A stretch of 12,535 nt of DNA, from positions 1-12,535 of the forward strand of contig CAUFXK010000054.1 in NCBI GenBank assembly GCA_959596495.1, read 5' to 3'. A program made the translations under genes and the position numbers. This DNA is from an uncultured Collinsella sp. GTDB lineage: Bacteria > Actinomycetota > Coriobacteriia > Coriobacteriales > Coriobacteriaceae. Positions 7,082 through 12,535 of the stretch are shown piece by piece. The notes beneath the pieces were generated by a model. The model was not told where the DNA came from. It made no database searches and worked only from the letters and a program-made list of their open reading frames with translations. Numbering within the stretch: position 1 is the first letter of the stretch; every line of letters begins with the position of its first letter.

Positions 7082-8869
7082 TTACATCAGGCGCAGGCTG
7101 ACATCCTTGAGCTGGGCGCCAGAAACGGCACTCGGAGCGCCCGACATGAGGTCGGAGCCGCTGGCCGTCTTGGGGAACGCCATGACGTCGCGGATGGAGT
7201 CGGAGCCGGTGAGCAGCATGCACACGCGATCCAGGCCCAGAGCGAAGCCGCCCATCGGGGGCGCACCAAACTTGAGGGCCTCCATGAGGAAGCCGAACTG
7301 CGACTCGGCACGCTCCTCGGTAAAGCCCAGAAGCTTGAGCATGGACATCTGCATCTCGGCGTTGTGGATACGCATACCGCCGCCACCGGCCTCAAAGCCG
7401 TCCATGACAAAGTCGTAGGTGCAAGAACCGGCTGCCAGCGGGTCGGCCTCGATCTTGGCGATGTCGGTCTCGGTCGGCAGGGTAAAGGGCTGGTGCTCGG
7501 CAGCATAGGCCTTGCGATCCTCGTCCCAGTGGAACAGCGGGAAGTTGACGACCCACAGGAAGTCGTGGCCCTCGCGCTTGATCTCGAGTGCGTTGGCCAT
7601 ATGGGAACGCATGCCGCCCAGGATCTCGTCAGAGAGCAGGCGCGGGCCGGCGGCGAACATCACAAGGTCGCCGGGCTCGACGTCCATGCGCTCGCGCATA
7701 GCCGCCATCTCCTCGTCCGAGAAGAACTTGACGATGGGGCTGTTGATGGAGCCGTCCTCGCGGAAGGCGATCCAGGCCAGGCCCTTGGCGCCAAACGTGG
7801 AGGCCACGCCGGCAAGCTTATCGATCTTGGCACGGGCCCAAGCACCGGCACCCTTGGCGTTGATGGCCTTGACGACCGAGCCTTCCTCGTTTGCGGCAGT
7901 CGCGAAGACCTTGAACTTGGAGTTGGCAAAGATGTCGGTCAGGTCGACCAGGTGCATGCCATAGCGGGTATCGGGCTTGTCGGAGCCATAGGTGTCCATG
8001 GCCTCCCAGTAGTCCATGCGACGCAGCGGCGTGGGCATCTCGACACCCATGCGGCCGAAGGCGTCGGCCAAGACCTCTTCGAGCGCGCTCATAACGTCGT
8101 TCTGGTCCACGAAGGACATCTCGATATCGACCTGGGTGAACTCGGGCTGACGGTCGGCACGCAGGTCCTCGTCGCGGAAGCATTTGGCAACCTGGTAGTA
8201 GCGCTCGACGCCACCGACCATGAGCAGCTGCTTCAGGAGCTGCGGGGACTGCGGCAGGGCGTAGAAGTTGCCCGGCTGGATGCGGCTGGGGACGATAAAG
8301 TCGCGGGCACCCTCGGGCGTAGACTTGAACAGGGAGGGCGTCTCGACCTCCATGAACTCACGGTTGTGCAGCGCCTCGCGAATGGCGAAGGTAAAGTCGG
8401 AGCGCAGCTTGAGGTTGGCCATCATCTCGGGACGACGGAGGTCCAGATAGCGATAACGCAGACGGGTGTCCTCGCTGGTCTCGATACCGTCCTCAATCTG
8501 GAACGGCGGGGTGACGGACGTGTTAAGCACCTCGGCGTGGTCGGTCAGGACCTCGATCTCGCCGGTCGCGAGCTTGGTGTTGGTGGTCTCCTCGCCACGG
8601 GCGCGCACGACGCCGTGGATCTTGATGGGCCACTCGGGACGCATGGTCTCGGCGATCTTAAAGGCGTCGCCGTCGGAGTGCTCGGGGTCGAAGGTGAGCT
8701 GCGTGATACCCTCGCGGTCGCGAAGGTCGCAGAAGATAAGGCCGCCGTGGTCGCGGCGACGGCTCACCCAACCGGTGAGGGTGACCTCTTCGCCCACGTT
8801 CTCGCGGCGAAGCTCGCCGCAGGTACGGGTGTGCATGGAATGCTCGTCGATGGGACGGGTCTGGCTCAT
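7082..8869 (-). CDS. aspS: Aspartyl-tRNA synthetase (bacterial type, class II)
   Basis: The 595-residue enzyme charges tRNA with aspartate and has the normal bacterial length. The N-terminal OB-fold anticodon-binding domain (about 10-115) has GWVSRRRDHGGLIFCDLRDREG. The class II core carries motif 2 at about 231-250 (FRDEDLRADRQPEFTQVD) and motif 3 at about 545-553 (GLDRVCMLL), with the bacterial GAD insertion domain between them (about 290-430). The C-terminal IRDVMAFPKT segment is typical. His41 in RRRDHGG is the residue seen in non-discriminating enzymes, where discriminating E. coli and Thermus enzymes have Leu, so this enzyme may also charge tRNA-Asn for amidation by GatCAB. ATG at 8869 has AAGGAGG 9 nt upstream; a second Met at codon 12 has no comparable ribosome site. 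Confidence 0.97.
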   Translation of the reverse strand: MSQTRPIDEHSMHTRTCGELRRENVGEEVTLTGWVSRRRDHGGLIFCDLRDREGITQLTFDPEHSDGDAFKIAETMRPEWPIKIHGVVRARGEETTNTKLATGEIEVLTDHAEVLNTSVTPPFQIEDGIETSEDTRLRYRYLDLRRPEMMANLKLRSDFTFAIREALHNREFMEVETPSLFKSTPEGARDFIVPSRIQPGNFYALPQSPQLLKQLLMVGGVERYYQVAKCFRDEDLRADRQPEFTQVDIEMSFVDQNDVMSALEEVLADAFGRMGVEMPTPLRRMDYWEAMDTYGSDKPDTRYGMHLVDLTDIFANSKFKVFATAANEEGSVVKAINAKGAGAWARAKIDKLAGVASTFGAKGLAWIAFREDGSINSPIVKFFSDEEMAAMRERMDVEPGDLVMFAAGPRLLSDEILGGMRSHMANALEIKREGHDFLWVVNFPLFHWDEDRKAYAAEHQPFTLPTETDIAKIEADPLAAGSCTYDFVMDGFEAGGGGMRIHNAEMQMSMLKLLGFTEERAESQFGFLMEALKFGAPPMGGFALGLDRVCMLLTGSDSIRDVMAFPKTASGSDLMSGAPSAVSGAQLKDVSLRLM

Positions 8870-9125
8870 ACCAGTGATCCTCCTTTATGGATCTGTGCCG
8901 CCCCGTGTCGTTCCGGGCGGCGTCGTACAGATTTGCCCGGCCTGCGTAAACCGCGCAGCCAGACATGGCGTTCTATCTTATCGCACCTGTGTCGATGTGC
9001 CGCGGAAAAGTAGCTCCTGCCCAAAGACTTGACGGAGACGAAACAATTGACGCGCCGCGGCACCCGCCCGCGCTCGTCACGTGCGACAATGTGCCCCAAT
9101 ACAACTGCACTCGGAAAGGCCCGTC
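8870..9125. promoter_or_regulatory. Divergent aspS-serB intergenic region
   Basis: This must hold both promoters, but neither is clear. For serB, TTGACG occurs at 9029-9034 and 9047-9052 without a matching -10, and TGCGACAAT at 9082-9090 could be an extended -10. In the aspS leader a 7-bp stem GCCGCCC/GGGCGGC at 8897-8903 and 8915-8921, extendable by CTGT/ACAG, lies just before the ribosome site. No T-box features are recognisable. Confidence 0.35.
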
Positions 9126-9761
9126 ATGACCGCACGCCTCATCGTTATGGATATCGACTCCACGCTCATCAACCAGGAGGTCATCGACCTGTTGGGCGAG
9201 GAGGCCGGCGTAGGCGAGCAGGTGGCACAGATCACTGAGCGCGCCATGCGCGGCGAGCTTGACTTTAAGCAGGCGCTCGAGGAGCGCGTGGGGCTGCTTG
9301 CCGGCTTGGACGAGAGCGCGTTCGAGCGCACCTTTGAGCGCGTGACGTTTACCCCCGGCGCGCTGGAGCTTGTGCGCTCGGCGCACAGCAAGGGCTGGAA
9401 GGTCGGCGTGGTAAGCGGCGGCTTTCACGAGGTCGCCGATAAGATCGTGACCGCCGCGGGCATCGATTTTTGCCTGGCTAACCGCCTGGAGGTCGTGGAC
9501 GGCAAGCTCACGGGTAAGCTGGCGGCAGACATCGTGACCAAGGAGTCCAAGCTCATCCAGCTGCTGGACTGGGCAGTTGAGTGCGGCGTCGATATGGCCC
9601 ACACCGTCGCGATCGGCGACGGTGCCAACGACATCCCCATGATTCAGGCCGCGGGCACGGGCATCGCGTTTTGCGCCAAGCCCAAGACGCGCGAGGCGGC
9701 CCCGTTTGCCATCGACGAGCGCAACCTGATGCTCGCTATGGACATCATCCTGCGCGATTAG
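9126..9761 (+). CDS. serB: Phosphoserine phosphatase (HAD superfamily)
   Basis: This catalyses the last step of serine biosynthesis, hydrolysis of phosphoserine, in the cytoplasm. At 211 residues it is the minimal catalytic form, like the Methanocaldococcus jannaschii enzyme (211), and lacks the N-terminal extension of E. coli SerB. HAD motif I is MDIDST with nucleophile D9 and acid/base D11. Motif II is VVSGGF with S97-G98-G99. K142 fits the conserved lysine, and motif III is AIGDGANDIPM with D165 and D169. E18 and R54 align with the substrate-selecting Glu and Arg of the archaeal enzyme, and FANRL-like FCLANRLEV is present. I chose ATG at 9126 rather than the in-frame GTG at 9081 because GGAAAGG lies 6 nt before the ATG and homology begins there. 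It is divergent from aspS. Confidence 0.93.
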   Translation: MTARLIVMDIDSTLINQEVIDLLGEEAGVGEQVAQITERAMRGELDFKQALEERVGLLAGLDESAFERTFERVTFTPGALELVRSAHSKGWKVGVVSGGFHEVADKIVTAAGIDFCLANRLEVVDGKLTGKLAADIVTKESKLIQLLDWAVECGVDMAHTVAIGDGANDIPMIQAAGTGIAFCAKPKTREAAPFAIDERNLMLAMDIILRD

Positions 9762-9797
9762 CCGATCCGTCTAACAATTGAATCAGTCTGTCCTATA

Positions 9798-9831
9798 GTT
9801 TCCGAACAATTTTGTCTTAGTGTTCGGAAAC
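9798..9831. repeat. Inverted repeat between serB and larB
   Basis: Perfect 11-bp arms GTTTCCGAACA (9798-9808) and its complement (9821-9831) flank a 12-nt centre. It lacks a following T-run, so it is a poor terminator for serB. The right arm overlaps the candidate -35 of larB, which would suit an operator. Its GTTTCCG/CGGAAAC core matches the hairpin units at 6845-6890. Confidence 0.6.
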
Positions 9832-9852
9832 ATACCCTTTGAGTGCTAGACT
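9823..9852 (+). promoter_or_regulatory. Predicted larBC promoter
   Basis: TTCGGA (9823-9828) as -35 and TAGACT (9847-9852) as -10 are spaced 18 nt apart, with TGC immediately before the -10 forming an extended -10. The start point would be near 9859, giving a short leader before the ATG at 9876. Confidence 0.45.
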
Positions 9853-9875
9853 TTGCGCCGTCGAAGGGAACATAT

Positions 9876-10658
9876 ATGGATAAGCGAGATCTTGAGCAAT
9901 TACTGAGCGATGTTGCCGGCGGAGCAGTCACCCCTGCCGACGCCCTCACGCGCATCCAGACGGCTCCGACCGCCGATTTGGGCTTTGCGCAGCTCGATCT
10001 TTCGCGCGGGGTGCGCCAGGGAGCCGGCGAGGTTGTCTACGGGGCCGGTAAAACCGCCGATCAGATTGCCGCCATTATCGAAGCACTGCGCGATGCCGGC
10101 CAGGAGCGCATCCTGGTCACGCGCCTGGATGCCGAAAAAGCCGCGCGCACCGCTGAGCTTCTTGGCAACGGCATCGACCTGGGGTATGTCCCGGACGCAC
10201 AGCTCGCCCTCGTGGGTGGCAAGCCCTCCCCTACCGGCAACGGACGCATCGTCGTCGCCTGCGCCGGCACGAGCGACCTGCCCGTCGCCGAAGAAGCCGC
10301 GTTGACGGCCGAGTTCTATGGCAACGAGGTCGACCGCCTCTACGACGTGGGTGTCGCCGGCCTGCACCGTCTGCTCGCGCATGCCGAGGAACTTGCCCAG
10401 GCACAGGTGGTCATCGCCATTGCCGGCATGGAGGGCGCACTGGCGAGCGTTGTCGGCGGCCTGGTAAGCTGTCCGGTCATAGCCGTTCCCACCAGCGTGG
10501 GTTACGGCGCGAGCTTTGGTGGCGTAGCCGCGCTGCTCGCCATGCTCAACTCCTGCGCCAGCGGCGTTTCGGTCGTCAACATCGACAACGGCTTTGGTGC
10601 CGCCTACCAGGCAAGTCTTATCAATCATCTGAGCGCCGGCACGCCCTGCGCCCGTTAA
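9876..10658 (+). CDS. larB: LarB, nickel-pincer nucleotide biosynthesis (NaAD carboxylase/hydrolase)
   Basis: LarB carboxylates the pyridinium ring of nicotinic acid adenine dinucleotide and hydrolyses it, the first step to the nickel-pincer nucleotide cofactor of lactate racemase LarA. The 260-residue protein has the family pattern: an N-terminal helical part, then R.G..EVVYGAGKT at 47-60, and a PurE-like domain with CAGTSDLPVAEEAA at 129-142, DVGVAGLHRLL at 157-167, AGMEGAL at 183-189 and PTSVGYGASFGG at 205-216. C227 in MLNSCASGV matches the cysteine reported to form the covalent substrate adduct (Cys221 in Lactobacillus plantarum). ATG at 9876 follows GAAGGGA at good spacing; an in-frame GTG at 9843 lies upstream of the predicted transcription start and was rejected. 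The larC ribosome site overlaps its stop codon. Confidence 0.93.
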   Translation: MDKRDLEQLLSDVAGGAVTPADALTRIQTAPTADLGFAQLDLSRGVRQGAGEVVYGAGKTADQIAAIIEALRDAGQERILVTRLDAEKAARTAELLGNGIDLGYVPDAQLALVGGKPSPTGNGRIVVACAGTSDLPVAEEAALTAEFYGNEVDRLYDVGVAGLHRLLAHAEELAQAQVVIAIAGMEGALASVVGGLVSCPVIAVPTSVGYGASFGGVAALLAMLNSCASGVSVVNIDNGFGAAYQASLINHLSAGTPCAR

Positions 10659-10668
10659 GGAGCATTCC

Positions 10669-11571
10669 ATGTCCAATCATCAGCACACGCTTATCATCGA
10701 CGGCACCTCGGGCATCAGCGGCGATATGACCGTCGCGGCCCTGCTCGACCTAGGCGCCAGCGAGGAGCACCTGCGCGAGCAGCTCGCCACGCTGCCGGTC
10801 GACGGCTTTACGATCGCCGTCACACGCGTAAGCAAGCATGGCATCGACGCCTGCGACTTTGACGTCCAGCTTGCAGAGGAACTCGAGAACCACGATCACG
10901 ATATGGCCTGGCTCTACGGCAACGAAGCAGCTGCCGAGCACACGCACGAGCATGAGCACCACCATCATGATCATGGCGAGCACGAACACGAGCACTGCCA
11001 CGAGCATGACCACGACCACGAGGGCCACCATCACGCCCACCACCATCACCACCGTTCTTTGGCTGACGCCACCGCCATCATCGATGGCTCGCAGCTAAGC
11101 GATGGCGCCAAGCGTCGCGCGCTCGCCATCTTTACCGCGCTCGCCGCCGCCGAGGCCAAGGCCCACGGCAAAACGCCCGAGACCGTCATGTTCCACGAGG
11201 TGGGCGCCGTCGACTCCATCGTCGACGTCTGCTCCGTCGCCATCTGCCTCGATGACCTGGGTATTGAGGACATCGTGGTCGAGTCGCTCTCTGAGGGTCA
11301 CGGTACCATCCGCTGTGCCCACGGTCTCATGCCCATTCCCGTCCCCGCTGTCGTCAACCTGTGCCAGGCGGACAATATCGCCCTCACGCCCGCACCGGTC
11401 GCCGGCGAGCTCGTGACGCCCACGGGTGCCGCCATCGTCGCCGCACTGCGCACGTCCGAGCACCTGCCGGCCCGCTACCGCATCGAGGCCGTCGGCTACG
11501 GCGCCGGTAAGCGCCCCTACGAGGGCTGCTCCGGTACGCTCCGCTGTCTGCTCGTTCACGCGGACGCATAG
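10669..11571 (+). CDS. larC: LarC-type nickel insertion protein, N-terminal (LarC1) domain only
   Basis: LarC inserts nickel into the pincer nucleotide in a CTP-dependent reaction. This 300-residue protein starts with the family signature IIDGTSGISGDM at 10-20 and contains FHEVGAVDSIVD at 175-186, SEGHGTIRCAHG at 208-219, PVPAV, GELVTPTGAA at 246-255 and GYGAGKR at 276-282. Residues 91-128 are a histidine-rich loop with 23 His among 38 residues, plausibly a nickel-loading region. Full LarC is usually over 400 residues, with a C-terminal domain (LarC2) that binds CTP. Here the protein ends at the domain boundary and a TetR gene follows after 2 nt, so LarC2 is not encoded downstream even by frameshift. 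It is either a natural short form or depends on LarC2 encoded elsewhere. AAGGAG, overlapping the larB stop, serves the ATG. Confidence 0.88.
   Translation: MSNHQHTLIIDGTSGISGDMTVAALLDLGASEEHLREQLATLPVDGFTIAVTRVSKHGIDACDFDVQLAEELENHDHDMAWLYGNEAAAEHTHEHEHHHHDHGEHEHEHCHEHDHDHEGHHHAHHHHHRSLADATAIIDGSQLSDGAKRRALAIFTALAAAEAKAHGKTPETVMFHEVGAVDSIVDVCSVAICLDDLGIEDIVVESLSEGHGTIRCAHGLMPIPVPAVVNLCQADNIALTPAPVAGELVTPTGAAIVAALRTSEHLPARYRIEAVGYGAGKRPYEGCSGTLRCLLVHADA
10939..11052 (+). repeat. Histidine-codon-rich tract in larC
   Basis: CAC/CAT-rich low-complexity DNA encoding 23 His, with Asp and Glu between them, over 38 codons. Such tracts vary in length between strains through slippage and recombination. 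The reading frame is intact here. Confidence 0.8.
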
Positions 11572-11573
11572 CC

Positions 11574-12113
11574 ATGGATGCCCGCAAGGCAAAAAGCCGC
11601 GCCGCCATCGTTGCAGCATTCTCCGAGCTCCTGCGCGAGGAAGATTACGGTAAGATCACCGTCGGCGACATCATCGCGCGCGCTCACGTAGGCCGCGCGA
11701 CATTCTACGGCCTCTTCAAAAGCAAAGATGATCTGCTCGCTGAGCTCGTGAGCGACATCTGCACCCACGCCCTCGACGATGACGGTACGCCCCTCGATGA
11801 CCCACTCGTTCAGGTCGAGCATATCCTCAACAACCTCTGGGAGCGCCGTCAGGGTGTACGGGCACTGGTAGCCGGCGCCGGCTCACGCGTCTTCGCCGAC
11901 TGCTTACGCAAAACCATCATGTCACGAGCAGCCGAAACCGTCCCCACCGACCCAAACGGCCCCGCCGCCACCATGGACCGAAGCTTCTTACTACACCACA
12001 TAGCCTCAAGCTTCGTAGGAATGGTCCAATGGTGGGCCTGGCACAACTTCCAAGCAGATAAGGCCGAAGTAGCCAAAGACTACCTATCAGCCATTAAGCC
12101 CCTCTTCAACTAA
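11574..12113 (+). CDS. TetR/AcrR-family transcriptional regulator
   Basis: The 179-residue protein has a typical N-terminal TetR DNA-binding domain: AIVAAFSELLREEDYGKITVGDIIARAHVGRATFYGLFKSKDDLLAEL (about 10-60 in three helices) with the GRATFY recognition-helix pattern. The C-terminal ligand domain ends with FLLHHIASSFVGMVQWWAWHNF, like the C-terminal domain seen in many Firmicutes and Actinobacteria TetR proteins. Its ATG is 2 nt after the larC stop and there is no strong ribosome site, so translation probably depends on re-initiation after larC. This ties its synthesis to larBC and suggests it controls them or another nickel or lactate function; that role is inference. Codons in the last third shift to A-ending forms (TTA, CTA, TCA, GTA, CGA) unlike the neighbouring genes. 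Confidence 0.85.
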   Translation: MDARKAKSRAAIVAAFSELLREEDYGKITVGDIIARAHVGRATFYGLFKSKDDLLAELVSDICTHALDDDGTPLDDPLVQVEHILNNLWERRQGVRALVAGAGSRVFADCLRKTIMSRAAETVPTDPNGPAATMDRSFLLHHIASSFVGMVQWWAWHNFQADKAEVAKDYLSAIKPLFN

Positions 12114-12268
12114 GTAAGAAGCTCGTCCCAAGGCATCGCCCCACCCCAAGGCGCCACGCATCCCAAAGTGTCACTCGCACCTCAAAGCGCCTAACAACAA
12201 AGTGCCCACCACATCCAAATTCAGATATATATATTGGTTGCTTGTTCGAACGCAACTGGATTCCCGCA
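12114..12268. other. Intergenic DNA with degenerate short repeats
   Basis: No gene is supported. From about 12124 to 12206 the minus strand reads as four degenerate units of 16-19 nt of the form GGCGCYTTGGGRTG (plus-strand cores CCCAAGGC, CCCAAGGCGCC, CCCAAAGTGTC, CTCAAAGCGCC). An AT-rich run (ATATATATAT) follows at about 12225-12234. At 12237-12256 GTTGC/GCAAC arms flank the 8-bp palindrome GTTCGAAC (12244-12251), which could be a regulator site. Confidence 0.45.
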
Positions 12269-12395
12269 GGGTCCGGCATAGGTTAACTTTCCGCCGCACT
12301 CCGCAGGACGCAAGAAGCTCCCGCCGCACGAAGTGCGCAGCGGGAGCTTCTTGCATGTCCGAGGACGCGGCGGAAAGTTAACCTATGCCGGACCC
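12269..12395. repeat. 127-bp nested inverted repeat with perfect 29-bp arms
   Basis: The outer arms, 12269-12297 and 12367-12395, are exact reverse complements over 29 nt. The left arm begins GGGTCCGGCATAGG and ends CTTTCCGCCGC. Inside is a second hairpin: 15-bp arms GCAAGAAGCTCCCGC and its complement, topped by CGCAC-GAA-GTGCG, with a GGAC/GTCC pair joining the two stems. Nearly the whole element can fold into one rod. It sits between the TetR gene and the convergent channel gene. The inner stem resembles a terminator stem, but no T-run follows on either side. No coding capacity. Confidence 0.85.
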
Positions 12396-12419
12396 GGGCG
12401 TTATATCAATTGTCTTGGA

Positions 12420-12535
12420 CTAGAACATGCCCAAGAAACCATGCACAAACAGCGCGGCCACAGCAGCACCGACAAACGGAGCGATGCCAGGAACGAGCAG
12501 GCCGTACTTCCAGTTGTTGTCGGCCTTGTTCTTGA
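12420..12535 (-). CDS. C-terminal fragment of a membrane channel, probably MIP/aquaglyceroporin family
   Basis: The last 37 codons of a minus-strand gene that continues beyond the window end. The readable tail has a short hydrophilic NKADNNW followed by a single hydrophobic segment KYGLLVPGIAPFVGAAVAALFV and a short GFLGMF end. The W.Y..(V)P..(A/G)P..G pattern resembles the sixth membrane helix of MIP-family glycerol facilitators and aquaporins, where a Trp-Tyr pair precedes VP..GP..G. With so little sequence the family is not certain; another small membrane transporter remains possible. The stop TAG is at 12422-12420, and the 127-bp inverted repeat lies 24 nt beyond it. Confidence 0.6.
   Translation of the reverse strand, partial: KNKADNNWKYGLLVPGIAPFVGAAVAALFVHGFLGMF

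Noticed and set aside
6896..9013. 705-codon open frame on the plus strand
   Set aside because: Antisense to aspS and running through the hairpin array and the aspS terminator; another codon-bias shadow.
9081..9125. In-frame GTG start for serB at 9081
   Set aside because: Family similarity begins at the ATG at 9126, which has GGAAAGG 6 nt upstream.
9843..9875. In-frame GTG start for larB at 9843
   Set aside because: It overlaps the predicted extended -10 and has no ribosome site; ATG at 9876 has GAAGGGA at correct spacing.
12237..12256. tRNA-like T-arm (GTTCGAAC between GTTGC and GCAAC)
   Set aside because: The loop would be 10 nt rather than 7, and no acceptor, D or anticodon arms are found upstream.

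Overview
The window reads as a high-GC Gram-positive chromosome, most likely a gut Coriobacteriia such as Collinsella. The support is GC-rich third codon positions, clear AGGAGG-type ribosome sites, an AspRS carrying the His marker of the non-discriminating type, and an EbgA/EbgC pair beside a LacI repressor. The genus is an inference from overall character. No database search was possible.

Layout, left to right. Positions 1-299 hold no supported gene, only a terminator and some small palindromes. On the minus strand come an APC-family amino-acid permease (300-1763), ebgC (1917-2372) and ebgA (2376-5384). The last two form a tight operon for an Ebg-type two-subunit beta-galactosidase. A divergent LacI-family repressor gene (5761-6777, plus) faces ebgA across a 376-bp control region. 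That region has three copies of one CAACCGGTTG operator, two of them lying on the inferred ebgA promoter. The lacI and aspS genes converge on a 304-bp spacer (6778-7081) filled by a roughly 62-bp periodic array of hairpins. aspS (7082-8869, minus) is divergent from serB (9126-9761, plus). serB is followed by larB (9876-10658), a LarC gene lacking the usual C-terminal domain (10669-11571), and a TetR-family regulator (11574-12113), the last three being closely spaced. A 306-bp spacer then holds degenerate short repeats and a 127-bp nested inverted repeat with perfect 29-bp arms. The window ends inside a minus-strand membrane-channel gene (12420-12535).

How the genes work together. EbgA/EbgC hydrolyse beta-galactosides under control of the neighbouring repressor. 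LarB and LarC belong to the pathway that makes the nickel-pincer nucleotide cofactor of lactate racemase; larA and larE are not in the window. AspRS and SerB are housekeeping enzymes.

The least explained material is intergenic: the covarying hairpin array at 6786-6993, the 127-bp nested palindrome at 12269-12395, and an 11-bp-arm inverted repeat upstream of larB. All three share an apical (C/G)TTTCCG / CGGAAA(G/C) stem, so they may be one structural repeat family. I do not see a convincing new multi-gene system such as defence, CRISPR or phage genes.
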